In this document: one piece after another, positions 33,884 to 46,564 of the stretch
How the letters are laid out: every line of letters begins with the position of its first letter
How positions within the stretch are numbered: the first letter of the stretch is position 1
DNA from: Talinum fruticosum
Taxonomy: Eukaryota; Streptophyta; Magnoliopsida; Caryophyllales; Talinaceae
DNA length: 64,000 bases
Reading direction: 5' to 3'
Assembly: GCA_021018815.1 (NCBI GenBank)
Contig: JAITYX010000030.1
Location: 4,789,001 to 4,853,000, forward strand
Notes under the pieces: generated by a model
Told to the model about the DNA's origin: nothing
Databases searched by the model: none
Seen by the model: only the letters and a program-made list of their open reading frames with translations
Made by a program: the position numbers and the translations under genes

Positions 33884-34521
33884 TTAGCCAGATACTATAT
33901 AAATAAAATAATAAAGAAAATTAAAATAATAATGAATAATGAATAATCTTTAAAAATTAGTTTAATTATGATAAATATACTTTAATTATACATAATATTT
34001 TCAAATGACATAAACCGATAACCTATGATGTATAACCACGGTGTTTAAAATAGATTAAAAATGAAGTCGTGAATTTTAAATAAGCAAAGACTTAACAATC
34101 GTACAAATCTGTCATTTTCTAATTCTAACCATTTATTTTTTAAATTTATATAAAAATTGTAAGCTATATTCTTTCAATTGAAAAAATATTTTGTAAAAGT
34201 TTTAAAAAATACTGTTAGTTATTATTGCTACAAAAATAAAAGAAATTTTCATATGTAAATAAATGCGAGAAAATATAGCTTTCAAAATCCAAAAATTGAA
34301 GATCTCTAATTTTCTTTTGCCCATATATAGATCCTTGCTTGAAGCTTTACAAAACATTGTATTATATTTTTTTCAACTAAAAAATAAGTTATTTTATTTA
34401 TTTTTACTAACATACAACTATAAGTCTTGCGTTCTTTTTTGTTATTTACTATTAAATTTATTGTTGGTATATGTTTATTCAAACATATTTTTACTTTTAT
34501 AGCACTATTTTATTTATCGGT

Positions 34522-34665
34522 AGTAAATATGAAAGGAAAATATGAACTTCAAATATTCATGAAAAAATAATCCAATTATTAATTAAAGGCTATAGTAAAT
34601 ATGAAAGGAAAATATGAACTTCAAAAATTCATGAAAACATAATCCAATTATTAATTAAGGACTAT
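34522..34665. repeat. Tandem duplication, 72-bp period
   Basis: Two near-identical copies begin AGTAAATATGAAAGGAAAAT at 34522 and 34594 and end AATCCAATTATTAATTAA. Confidence 0.85.
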
Positions 34666-34669
34666 AGAA

Positions 34670-36825
34670 TAGAAATTGTACGTATAACCTATTTTATTTC
34701 TTTTTCTAATGTTCTCTATTTTTTTAGCAATATGATATGATATAAGATCTATAACCATTTTAGATATGCTAATTAAATGGCTAAATTTTTTTACTAACAC
34801 TATATGGGGTAATTAGATAAAAAATATCACCATAAAAACAGAAAATTTTAATTAAATAATTCAAGTTGACCAATTACAATGAGTCGATATATTTAATATA
34901 TTTTCTATTTGTAAATAATAGAATTAGAGATTTTTTGTGAGGATAATATCATAATGTAGACGTACATGATTCTTTATAAGATTTTCATTTTGAAATCTAT
35001 TTATTGATGAAAATGGGAGTAAATAAAGTAAAAAACATATATAATTATTTTTTTACTAAATGTAGCTCCTTTTTATTAATTTATTTTATATTTAAAAATT
35101 AATTTAAAGTATTCATTAACCAAATGTGCATCCAAAGTGGAAAATTAAAGAGTTGTATTATTAATAGTAACGTATTTGTTATTTTTAAGTAACTTAGCAA
35201 TGATAATTATTTAGTTGCTTGATAGCTGATTCTTTATACTCTGCGTTTTAATATTTATCATAAATTTTAATAATTGAATAATCGAAAAAATGTGTAAAAT
35301 GACTGAACGGGTGACATTAAAGGTTGGTTGGAAAAAAGAAAGGGGAATAATATAATATGTTGGATTTGGGTACAGAGGTTCACACGGTCACACCTGAAAA
35401 AGGAAAAAGGGGGAGTTAAATTTGGCAACAACCACCCACTATCGGTCTTGAATCTTGACTCTGACTCTCTCACATGTTGGATCGAGGCATGGGCTGTGGA
35501 GGTAGGTGCCCCTCCCTGGACCCAGCCCATTCTTTTTTTTTTTTTTTACCTTTACTTTCCTTTTATTACTAGTATTATTTTTTAGTGGTAAGTGGGCCCT
35601 TTCTTCTTGACCCAGTGGGTGGATTTATTTAGGTAGGGATTATCTATTTTTTAAATCACATATGGATCTGCTGAGTTGAAATTAGGACAACAATCTTGTA
35701 CACCACCTCCTGCACTATTCATATTTTGGCCTTATTACAAAATCTACCATAAATATTGTTTTTGTTAAGAGTCTTGAGCTTCGGTGATATAGGCCGCTGA
35801 ATTTCGATTCCTCCACTGGGTTTTGAATCTATGAGGATATAACTTTACCTTGTGGGACTTGCAAATGTTAATAGATCATTGTTTTCGTTGGACCTTAACC
35901 TAATTATGTGCTTACCCCTTTCATTAGCCCAGAATTCCCCTACTTAGATAACTCGATAGCAGGTAAGTAGGGAGACACCACTTACCTTTCAGTTGCATCT
36001 TAATCCGACACAACTCGTTATTATTCTTAGTATTCTCTTCACCAAGTATAATGTGCCTCTAATTAAAAATCAATAGGTGATTATTAATTACTAACATTGT
36101 AAAATACGCTTGAGTTGTACCTCATTAATTAATAGCCTTTATAATTTATTATTGTTTTATTTGTTTATGTTAATGAAAAAAAGTTTGTAAAATGTAAAAT
36201 ATTCTAGTAAAAAGGAATTATTCATTTCATAAAACTCATTATTTACATAAGTTTTTTTTATGGAGGGGTGGGGTGGGGTTGTTATCTTGAGGTAGGAAAT
36301 GGGAAGAGATTTTTAGAAGTCCAGATGCTGGATATTGACAGAAGAGGAGGTGACAAGAGACAAAATTAGAATGGATCAACACAAATTGTTCTTAAATAAA
36401 TAAATAAATAAATAAATAAAATAATGATAATAATAGTTGGTGTGATATATATCTTATTTTTAGGTGGTCTTCAAAAGATGTATTTAGGAGAAAGGTAGGC
36501 TAATAAAGTAGTATTTATTATGAGATTGGAAGTCCCATATTTGCAAGTAATCTCCTTCCTCTGTCCACAACAAAGCGAAGGTTTTAGTCAAAAACCACAA
36601 GAGTCACCATCTACAAACCAAACCAAATCCCATAAGCGACATTTTCACAGGAAATTTAGTGGACCTTGCGTTGAGTGCCCACCTATCCGAGATAACTTTG
36701 AAAATCAATTCAGTGATCATAAAGCGAACACGCTTTGTTTATTTGAAATACAATATGTGATGTACTCTTAAGCAATGACTCACAGTTGCATGTATAGATG
36801 TTCTTTTACTTGAGTCAATATCATA
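34670..36825. other. AT-rich intergenic spacer
   Basis: No supported gene. It includes a short (AAAT)n stretch near 36397-36420 and a moderately GC-rich segment at 35360-35540 without a recognisable domain. Confidence 0.4.
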
Positions 36826-36830
36826 TAAGA

Positions 36831-37382
36831 TGTTTTTGGAGGAAAACGGGTGTGATGATGTGGATGATGACTCGGAAATAGGGGATTTACTCGCTCGAGT
36901 TGCGAAAGCGTAGCTTGATCGGATGGATTCTACATGGCGGTTGCAGATCCTACAAAAAGGCGAAGCCTCGGGTGGATATCGGGAACGCCCTCCGACACTC
37001 AAGTTAGTGGCGGAACTAAGCGAGTGAATCGAGGAAAATCTCCCTCGATGTGTGCGAAGGAAAATTTCTTGGAATTTGTGGTTTACTTACCGGAGTAAGG
37101 TTTGTTTGGGATTTGTGAGATTTTCCAAGAGGGGAAAGTGTTGAAATTCGTGTTTTCCCCTCTTATTTTACTGGGGTAGGAGAGTATTTATAGAGAAATT
37201 TAATGGGGGTAAGGTAGTAATTTATCGTAATTTAGGAGGAATCTCTAACCCCAATAAGCTTTGGGCTTTACTCGACCCGTTGTGAGTGCATTTGGGCTGA
37301 TACCTCCATCGTCCGACCGATTAGGCACAACTAGCTAATGACGTGGCGGGTGAGTTGAACTATCCGCGAAATATCCGGATCA
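36831..37382 (-). mobile_element. Solo LTR, 552 bp
   Basis: The block starts TG and ends CA and is bounded by perfect 5-bp repeats TAAGA at 36826-36830 and 37383-37387, as for an LTR-retrotransposon insertion. On the minus strand it begins TGATCCGGATATTTCG, has a TATA box (TCTATAAATACTCTCC, near 37190), then CTTGAGTGTCGGAGGGCG. That kind of post-TATA segment is common in plant LTRs. It ends CTCCAAAAACA. No internal retroelement sequence lies beside it, so it is a solo LTR left by LTR-LTR recombination. Whether Gypsy or Copia cannot be decided. Confidence 0.8.
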
Positions 37383-37899
37383 TAAGATAAGTACATACAT
37401 ATGTAAATACCTCATGAAAATATGATTTTGAGAGGATTATATGTAATAGTAGTTAGTTAGTTAGTAGTGCAAATACTTTTTTTTTAATTTTAAAATTTAG
37501 TTGAAAATGTACTCTATATTAACTTAAATTGATAGTTGAAGGTTCAAAAATAATTCATACTCTAACATGACCTCTTACACAAATGCCTGTTTTTTTGGAA
37601 GAAAAAACATATATATAAAATCACCAAAAGCCAAAGGCTAGTTCGGTACATCAAGTAAGTCCTAACAAGTAACAACAAAAGCAAAGAGAAGAAATAGGGT
37701 GCCTCAAAAGAGCAAAAGGGTAGATGTGAAGAAGAGCAAGGCCTGCAGACCATGATCAAACCACTAAGGCCTTCAAAAGAAGCTGGATAATATAGGTAAG
37801 GTCTGCAATGAGGCCACCAAAAAGCAGTGAGGCAACATATGTTAAGTTCTGCTGGTACTGGCCACCAAATGATCCCATTGTTCCATCATCTCATTGCCA

Positions 37900-40800
37900 A
37901 TCTGCAAAGCTCTCTTATCCGCGTGTATGATCCATTTAACCTGTGGGGGTGGGAGGGTATGGAGGGTGATAGGTTCCAACTAGTCCCTGTTCGTGGTAGT
38001 CAGTGCGGCAGCAGCCAGGTTAACCGCGCCCAGGGCGTGGTTAATGGAGACTTCCCATTTCTTCTCAATAAGCTCCATAATTTGGGCCACCACATAGTCA
38101 GTTGGGGTAGCGCTGGTCTTCTCCGAGCTCTTTTTATGCACAAAATGATCTCCTCTTCCAGGTCAATTTTCATCTTAGGGATATTATAATCCCAGGCATT
38201 GCGTAGAGTTTCTTTCATGGCTTCGAGTGTATCAAAGATCCTGTCTTCAGAGTGGATGACTACCGTGCAACTTAGGAACCATAGGTTTTTGGTAGTCCTG
38301 ATGACTCCCCCAGCCACAAATCTCTTCCTTTTGTCATGCTTGTACAGTCCAAAATTGATTTTGAAATGGGCCTTCTATGGTAGTTTCCAAATGATGGTCG
38401 CTGTGTTCTTTAGGTAGTTCGGCCCCTGCATGCTCCAGATTTCGTTAGACTGTGCAATATCATATATAATATGATTCCAAGAACTATAAGTATGTTATAT
38501 TTTCTCATTAAAAACAACATTGTTCCTGTAAAGCCACAGGTGCCAGCAAATGATCATGAATGTTCTGCTCCATTTGGCGTCTTTTAAGTTGAGGTTTACC
38601 CAGTTTGACCAGGTTGTGATGAAAAATTCTGCCTTAGAGAAATGATTGGTGGAGGGGATGAACTTGCACCAAGTGCTAGCAGCAAAGGGGCAATCCCTAA
38701 AGAGATGGAAGTGGTCCTCAGTACCAGAGTTGCAGGTCCTGCAGCTTGGGCTAATGTCAAGATTCCAATTGCTAATTTTTGAAGCAACTGGTATGCCTTC
38801 GTAGGCAGCACAACAGATGAGGAACCTGACTTTTTCTTGGGCCTTAGTTCTCCATAAGTGTTTCCAAGTGATAGTGGTGTTCTATTTATTACATTGATTG
38901 AGCTGCCTATAGAAGGAGCTAACTGAGAACTTCCTATTTGCATTAAGGTTTCACACATGTTTGTCATCATAAGGCCTAGTCCACATGGGTATTTTAGAAA
39001 TCATATCAAGGATGGGTTGGGGTAAAAATTGAATGGGCTGAAAGTTCCACATGTCATTTCGGATGATTTTAGCCATCCTCCAGTGTTCATAATAAGGGGG
39101 AATTATGAGATCTTTAATTTTGAATAAAGGTCCACATGGGAGCCAGTAATCATACCACAAGGATGTGCTTTTTGGGCTCTACGGTTAATGTAGTGGGAAA
39201 TTTCTTTGACAACGAGAATATTGTCTAGGATGTTGTGACCAGGGACAAAGCTGGACTGGGAGAGGTGGATAATCTCAGGCAAAATGCCTTTGAGCCCGTT
39301 AACAAGAATCTTAGCAAGAATTTTGTAGTTGACATTACAAAGACCTAGAGGTCTAAAGTCCACTACTTTCTCGACACAATCTTTTTAGGAATCAAACAAA
39401 TAAAGATTCAGGACACTAGGGCGAACCACCTCCCATAATTTTTGTAGAAAAAGGCGTGTATGCCATCTGGTCCAGGAGCTTTAAAGTTGTTGATTTGGAA
39501 GAGAGCTTTTTAATCTCTTCATCTTTAACATCCTCAAAATTGAGGATATGGTTGGAAGTGAAAGGTCTCTCCATAGGTCGTCTCTGCTTATCAGCATTAT
39601 AGAGGCGAGTAAAATGAGTTTCCACTAGATGCTTGACATTCTCGGTATCAAAATACCACTTCCCGATGTCATCTCTGAGGGCGAAGACGTGGTGCCCCTA
39701 ATTTTGGTCATCATATAAAAGTATTTAGTGTTGAGATCTTTAAACAGGGTGTTATTGACTCTAGCACTTTGTGACCAAATACTCTTCTCTATTTTGAGGA
39801 GGAACTTGTAGTGATCCATGAGATCTCTTTCAAGTCTTAAAAGATAAGGTGAAGTTTTAGACAAGAGACTTTTTTGGATTCCCTCCAGCTTGGCAAGGGT
39901 TTTATTTTTATGAAAGTTGATATTCCCAAAGACTTTTGAGTGCCATTGAGGGGCAAGTTGTCTTAATTTAGTGGTATTAGCAAAGATATTTGCACTTTGC
40001 TAAAGAGGTTTGAAGAAACTACCAAATTGCGGATGATAGTACCAAGCAATGAGTGTTCTAAAAGTGGCTTGTAAAATTTTCGTTCAGGGTTAATTTCAAT
40101 CATGATAGGGCAATGATTTGAGAAGACCCTAGGGAAATGAGTTACCTTAGTCTCCGGGTAGATTTGGAGCCAACCAGTGTTGAGCAAAGCTTTATCCAAT
40201 CTTTCGTGGATTTTCTCGTTTCGTTCACGGTAGTTAGTCCAGGTAAACGCCGGACCGCAAAGACCAATGTCAATTAGGCCACAAATGTTTTGCCGACAAA
40301 GAAAAGGGGCAGCTTTACAAGGATTAAAGGCCTTACCTCTGAGTTTTTCTGATGGAGAAGTGACAGTGTTAAAATCCCTGACTGCCATCCAGGGCAGAGC
40401 AGTAGAAGGGGGTCGACTGTGAGATCATGCCAGTAGGCGTCTCGAGCAGTGGAAGAGCTGGAGGCGTGGATAGCTAAAAGAAGGGTTTCGGGTTCATTAG
40501 GATGGAGTTTGATGAGACTGTGAAAGAAGCTGGGGTGAGAAGAGACAAAGTCAATGAGAGTGACAGGAGCTTTCCAGAAAAGGCAAACATGCCCTTTTCG
40601 GTCAGAGGGTTAGACATATTCATAATGTTCAAACCAAACTTCATGCATATCTTGTCAGAATACTCATCAAAAGGGTAAGTTTCGAGAAGGATAAGGACGG
40701 CTGGGTTATGTTTGAAAACTAGATCCATGATGAATAGATAGGCATTTTCAACCGAACTACGACGTATGTTCCACACAATGATTTTAGATTTGATCAAGGG

Positions 40801-41031
40801 ATTCATTGTTGGGTTTTGGTGTTGGGGAAGAAGGGTTTTGGACCTTCTTTGGTACGTCCTCAGGTTCCTTCTTTCTGGTGTCAGCTCCATTGGGTTGGGA
40901 GTGACTGGTTTGACGTTCACCAGCAAGTTTGGGATGAAAGTACGGCTGAATTGATAGACGGCGTTGAGCTTTATTTCTTCAAAGTTTTCCGTAGGCATGA
41001 CGGCTAGTATCATCTGATTCCATACTGACAT
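37900..41031 (-). pseudogene. LINE ORF2 remnant (EN, partial RT, zf-RVT, RNase H-like)
   Basis: The endonuclease begins near 40800 (MNPLIKSKIIVWNIRRSS, PAVLILLETYPFDEYS) and ends FSNHCPIMIEI near 40110, where the usual Asp of the SDH motif is Asn. The reverse transcriptase start is present (MDFRPLGLCNVNYKILAKIL, QSSFVPGHNILDNILVVKEI), but after NRRAQKAHP (about 39160) the sequence jumps to WYDYWLPCGPLFKI, so palm and thumb are absent. zf-RVT follows (CRTCN, HFHLFRDCP, FMIICWHLWLYRNN), then an RNase H-like domain (AHFKINFGLYKH, AGGVIRTTKNLW, WDYNIPKMKID). In intact elements ORF2 nicks target DNA and copies the element RNA; this copy cannot. Confidence 0.85.
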
Positions 41032-41662
41032 CTTTGCCTGAATCCCGGATCTGCCGATCCATCTGTTCGAGATGGCAGAAGATGGGGGAAGAAAGATTGG
41101 TGGTTTGGCTAGGAATTTGGTCCATTTGTGTTAGGTCAGGAATTGTTTCTTCATGAATTCTTTGATTGAATTTTCCACCACCGTGAGCGCTTCTTTCACT
41201 ACCGAATGATTCGTGAGAGAGAGAATGTGCCAGAACCCGAGGTTGCAAAGGTTGGGCATAAGTTTAGAGGAACTGGTTCCTTCTCCATCAGCAGGGGTTG
41301 GGGTTGGCTGCTGGAACTTGAGTGGCTGTCTAGAGAATGATGGGTCATTGATGGGTCTGAGAGATGCGGTTGGAGGCGGGAGGGGGATTCGGGTTGCTGG
41401 TTGGTCGGCGAGGGAAGAAATTTTTCTACATGGTGGAAGGGAGTGGAAGGTGGGGGATTAAAGGCTGGGGAGTAAATTCAGGGGGTTAGCGTAGTGTGAG
41501 CTTCAAGGTCATTAATATCCATGCCCAGGGCTTTAGAGCTTCCTGCTTCTACCAATGAAGTGGCGGTAAGGGAGAGCTGCAAACTCAGGCGTATCTCATT
41601 ATGAGATTTCCCTTCTATATTTTTCCCAATTAATGACTCGGTATGAGAGGTAACTGTAGGTA

Positions 41663-42899
41663 TTAATTTTTTTCTTTTCCTTTATTTTTCGCAGTTGGTG
41701 AATGCATGCGGCTATGTGCACCAATAGCCACGTCCTTCCTCTTTCTTAAATTAAATTTCCCAAAATTCCTTTTCTTTTCAATAACATTCTTGTTTTTTTG
41801 TAGTTGGGCTTGGGCCTGTGGTTTCGGCCCAGGGGTGGGATCATTTTTTCTTTTTAGATTTTTCCTTCTGGATATAACTACCGTCCATCCTTCATCATTT
41901 TCTGTTGTTTTATGTGGAGTTGGGCTGGATTTGGGTGATTGGTAATCAGCGTTGCTATCGGGGTTATCAATAGTTTCCTTGTTATATTTTGTGTCAGTTT
42001 TGTCTTCTGTGCATTTCGTCTGTAGTGGGTGGACTATAGGGTGGTGCCAAGGAATGTGAGGAGGCAGAGGGGCAAGAATCGGTATCGTGTCCGACGATAC
42101 CACAGAGCAGGCAATTGAGATGCAGGTTTTCATACTGAATTTTCTGCCAAGTGTTTTCAACCCAGACTTTTGGGACAAGGGGTCGGGGAGGAGAAACTTC
42201 AATGCAGACCCGAGGGTAGCGTCCCCTGGTAACGGTATCTGTAGCGTAGTCTACTTTGATGGGGTTCCCAAGGATCTTGGCAATGTCAAATAGTGCTAGT
42301 TTGTTAAAAATACTCAACTGGTAATTCTGGAAATCTAGCCCAAATCACCATGGAGGTAAAGTGGTTCATGGAGGGTCGAAAGTTGGGTTTCCATTTGTAA
42401 GCATTAGATAATGACCAAAAAGGAACCAAGGTCCTCCATAGAAAAATATCTTTGCCAATGTCAATAATTTTAAGCTTACCTTGTGGTTTCCACATTGCGG
42501 GGATTTTCTGTAGCATTATATCATACCTTACGTGTGTGCCAAGTACCTTACCCATGATGGTGTTAGCCCAAGGAGCTCGGAGTAGTTGAAGTTGATATGT
42601 TGAGAATTTTACCTTATGGGGGTCAGCGGTTCTTCAGGCGGGAGAATCTTGTCTTCAGGGGCGGCCTCCTGGGATTGAATGTTCTGGGGAAACCAGCTGC
42701 TAAACCCCAAAACCACGTCCAAGAACGATCTTGGCGGACTCTGTATGGGTGGACCTTGTCTGGGAATTCCCTGGTGGTTATCCTGGTTGTCAGACAAGGT
42801 GGAGATGAGATTATCATGTAGTTAAATTCCATCTTTGATTGTTGCTTTGCGAAGCAAATCCTCTTATTGAGAGAGTTCCATAGAGTCGAAATTAGTCAT
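41663..42899 (-). pseudogene. LINE ORF1 remnant (DUF4283, CCHC zinc knuckle)
   Basis: ORF1 starts at ATG 42899 (MTNFDSMELSQ) but hits TAA after 11 codons and another stop soon after. Downstream, the frame resumes with RSFLDVVLGF, GKVLGTHVRYD, a DUF4283-like core (FDIAKILGNPIKVDY) and a CCHC knuckle CLLCGIVGHDTDSC (C-x2-C-x4-H-x4-C) near 42135. A charged tail follows with DEGWTVVISRRKN. In intact elements this protein binds element RNA and chaperones nucleic acid. Several frame changes separate these blocks. Confidence 0.83.
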
Positions 42900-42954
42900 C
42901 TTTGCACCAGATGGAGGAGGTTTTAAATCAGTCATCTGTTACATAAATGTCTGT

Positions 42955-45190
42955 TGTATTTGAAAAATATATGTTGCACATATTCCCTAACCTTTAAGAA
43001 ATAAATAAATTTTATGAATGTTAAGATTTAAAATTTAATTTAATTTGATATAATTTAAATTTTAATTGATATAAAAATACGATGGAGATCTTATTGAGAC
43101 ATAAAAGGGATTATAGAAACCAATGTAAGTAGAATTTCAATATTTATTTCCTCCGTCTCAATATTTATGGTTAATTTTTTTTTCATGGTCTTCATTTAAG
43201 CATTATTTTATCAAAAAATACTCGAGAAAATATGTTGCTAAAAGAACAACTTCCCAAAACTTCAAACTAATTACATTTTTTTATGAAATTTAAAGTTTGT
43301 AAAATTTGGCCGACAATTCAATTATAACAACTACAGTGGGAATAATAATGCTCTATTAGTTCTCAAAATTTCATTCTTAAAAGACCAAATTAAATCTATT
43401 TAGGCACTAAACAAAATTTATATTGGGGGAAATTAACTATTCATTCTGTACCAATGAGTTACTAACGTAGTAATAAAGATTGAGGTAATGAGTACATTAG
43501 GTCTCGGGTTCGATTCCCTCTCTCCTATCAGTATTGATCTGCTTCTTTGTGACTTTTCTGCACAAAAATTTTTAAAAAAACTATTTATTCATTAACAGTA
43601 GAAACCGTTCAAAGCATGGCCCATTTGAAATTCAGCCCAATTGCAACAAATTTTGTAGATTCTGAAACGAGGCCCAATGTGCAATGGGTTTAGATTCAGA
43701 TATCGTCTTATTATTTGCGCTGAGTTGTATAATAATTGATACATTCTTTTTGAGCTGTGACTCACCTAATGTTTACAATTTTTTACAAAACTCAGATTTT
43801 ATATTGATTTTTTTATTTCTTTAGTTACATTTATGCCATAAGTACTAGCTATTAAAAAAAAAAAAAAAAAGGTATTAATACTGAAGATTGAAACAATGTG
43901 CAGACCTCTCAAAGTTTAAAAAAATAATGAATATAATATTATGGTAATGAAATCACTAGGTCACAAAATGAAACCCGCAAAAATATAATATGTTATTTCT
44001 GTATTATATCTAAAGAAAATTATTAAGGCATGGAAAATACATATATTTTTCCCCTTTGGGTTAGAAGCTATGGGTGATATAAGCCACAGGTGCCGGATAA
44101 AATTATGTTACTTTTTTTGATTAGTTAGTCGACAAACTTACATAAAAGTTTCAAAAATAAAACAAAATATCAATAATAAAAGTAAAAACAACAAATTAAA
44201 ACCGACACGTCATGTTATCCCATTTGTTGAGATTACTGATAAGTAAATAGCTTATAGCTAAAGATAATCCAATGCTATGAAAACACCAAGCCTTGTCAAT
44301 ATCATTGTGTTTGTGCTCCGTAACCTACTAACCTCTTTGATATTTTCTGACATTGCTGTTGCTCTTGGATGGCACGACCAGCACTCAAGACAACATTGTC
44401 ACTTAAGCTCCTCATATTAAATATTCGTGCCAATTTCTTAGCCTTGTGCTTGCTTTTAACCTCTTAAAATTGTGTTCCTTGGTGGACAAGAGCTAACTAC
44501 GTACACATCTTTGCCAATTAATCATGCCTGGATATATATCGTTATTTAAATTTTATTTATAAGTGTATGATAATCTATATATGTGTGGTAATTTTGCCAA
44601 TTAATCATCGCAACAACTATACATTAGGAATTGCAAGGTTTATAAGTACCGATCTTCTAGTGGCCTCACCACATTAAGTAGGTGAAACAAATCAACGTGA
44701 CTTTCGTCACCACTAGTTTGGTCATTGTCCCTAAGGAACCAAAATTAAAATAGTCAATGTGTATGTATAGTCCACACTCCACTGTCTGGTAGTCAACTAT
44801 AAACCATTTCCATGGGGAAAAAATGTCCAAGAATTTATCAGAAGCAATTTTCTATTGATATATCTTCAAAAGTACAACATTTATCCGGTATAAATAAAAT
44901 TTCACATTGGATCCAGCGAATGAAGAAACCTTGTATTATAGTATTAGAAAATTTTTGTTTCTTATTAAAATGCAAGTTACATATTTTTTTTTTTGTTCGA
45001 ATAAGGCGTACAAATTATTGTAAATAAATTAAATATACATCTTTATTTATAATTGTGAAAACTTTATCAGTTGAGTCAACTTATACCTGTAAAAAGTAAG
45101 TTATGTTGCTTGATAACAATCTAACAAAACACATACAACCGATGAGATAATAATCTCTTTAAAAATTTTATATAACGAGTGATAGATTCT
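42955..45190. other. AT-rich spacer with a SINE-like trace
   Basis: No protein gene was recognised. Near 43497-43525 the motif GGGTTCGATTCCC looks like a tRNA-type B box and is followed by A/T-rich sequence, so a degraded SINE is possible at about 43460-43575, but no clear A box was found. At about 43150 the text TTTCCTCCGTCTCAATATTT recalls the end of a Stowaway MITE, but the partner end is missing. Confidence 0.35.
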
Positions 45191-45194
45191 CTAT

Positions 45195-45795
45195 TCAGAA
45201 TATGTACTCTGTGCTAAGACCTACTGGTAGGAAAATGCAGTGGGCTAAAGCTGTTTAGACAACATCTGCTATGCCGAGACATTCATTTATGTCACGGCTC
45301 GCAACTCATAATAGGCTGCTCACCGAGGACAGGCTTGCACAAATCTTTCATGAGGGCAATGGGAATTGTTGGTTCTGTTGGAATGAATCTGAAACCACAA
45401 ATCACCTATTCTTCAGATCAGATGTCCTTACAGCAGTCAGGTGTGGAAGGGGGCGCCTCACTGGCTTGGAGTAAAGGAAAGGAACTAGAACTGGAAACAC
45501 GAGCTTGAATGATTCTCTAAGAGGGTCAAGGGCAAAGCCAGAAGAGCTAAAGCAATGAGATGTGTTCTTAATGCAGAAGTCTACCATCTACAGCAAGCTC
45601 GAAATCTACCCAAGTTTCAGAAGAAACAGATCCCTGCTGAGGCTGTCACTCAAAGAATCCTATAAATTGTATGTGTTGTTGGAGGCTTAGTGATTGATTT
45701 GTGATTTAAACTTATGAATGCCCAAGTCTGTTATGTAATTATACTTCAATGGAGCAATGAAATCTTATCTGACCTTGTTCCCAAAAAAATAATTC
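45195..45795 (+). mobile_element. LINE 3' fragment with zf-RVT domain
   Basis: The plus strand encodes AMPRHSFMSRLATHNRLLTE, DRLAQIFHEGNGNCWFCWNE and SETTNHLFF, the typical plant zf-RVT zinc region. After a frame change it gives RVKGKARRAKAMRCVLNAEV and YHLQQARNLPKFQ. This type of element ends after zf-RVT without an RNase H domain. The 3' end is near 45793 in CCCAAAAAAA. The target duplication could not be defined. Confidence 0.8.
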
Positions 45796-46387
45796 AGGCT
45801 TTGAATAAATTAGCTATATCTTATGTTCGATCCTTCCCACCTAATAAGTTATATTATATATTATCATTTATGACTCCTTTAAAAAAATATGTGCGTTGTC
45901 TGATTCTCTCCAATGTTTTATGTTGGGTCTTAACATAAGAAACGAAATACAATTAAGATGATGGGCGTTAAATAATGGTGTTATATTAGGAATGGGCATA
46001 TCAAATTCAGGAATGTTTAACAAACTAATAAATTAGTTGAGGTTAAATAAATAAAAGTGTGTTAGGTTTAAGTCAAATCTAAACCACCAACTTGTTAATC
46101 AAAAACAGGACAGCAAAAAAAAAAAAAAAAAAAACTTATTCATAGTCAAAGAATCAGACGTAACAAACATAGATTTTTTTAAACATTAGCAAAGATATCA
46201 ACTACTACTCAAAAAGGTGCCCATCAAAAATCCGTCTTTTAAGCTCAATTAAACCAACCCAACTTTTCTGATTATGATCCTTCAATCCTAATGTGATTAA
46301 CATTAATTTGCATTGCATTAACATTCAGGAACCCACCCACTAAATTTCTGTTCTCAAGTATATTATGTGAAAGATTCAACAGTCAAG

Positions 46388-46467
46388 AAGTCGGTTGATC
46401 CCTATTATATTTGTACTTCGATCGATACTTGGTTGGTCCCTATTATATTTGTACTACTGATCGATAT
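46388..46467. repeat. Tandem duplication, about 42-bp period
   Basis: GGTTGRTCCCTATTATATTT followed by GTACT and GATCGATA occurs twice in succession. Confidence 0.75.
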
Positions 46468-46564
46468 TAATATTTACCGTGAAGTTGATACGTACCGTCA
46501 AGGCAATATGCCGCCGCAAATTAGATGGTGAAGTGTGGTTTTGTTTGGATAAGTTCCATCAAGA

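Larger units (their letters stand above)
37591..42935 (-). mobile_element. 5.3-kb LINE with both ends, internally deleted
   Basis: It is flanked by 19-bp repeats CTCTTACACAAATGCCTGT (37572-37590) and CTGTTACATAAATGTCTGT (42936-42954), 16 of 19 identical. The 3' side has a T run at 37590-37596, the poly(A) of the minus-strand element. The order is ORF1 (DUF4283-like plus zinc knuckle), endonuclease, start of reverse transcriptase, zf-RVT and RNase H-like domain, as in plant L1-type LINEs. The middle of the reverse transcriptase with the catalytic Asp pair is missing near 39160. Stops are scattered through both ORFs. The moderate mismatch between the duplications indicates an old insertion. The same family supplied the fragments at 17.3 and 18.5 kb. 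Confidence 0.9.

Noticed and set aside
43150..43200. Stowaway-like end TTTCCTCCGTCTCAATATTT
   Set aside because: No matching opposite end was found within the next few hundred bases, so no element is called.
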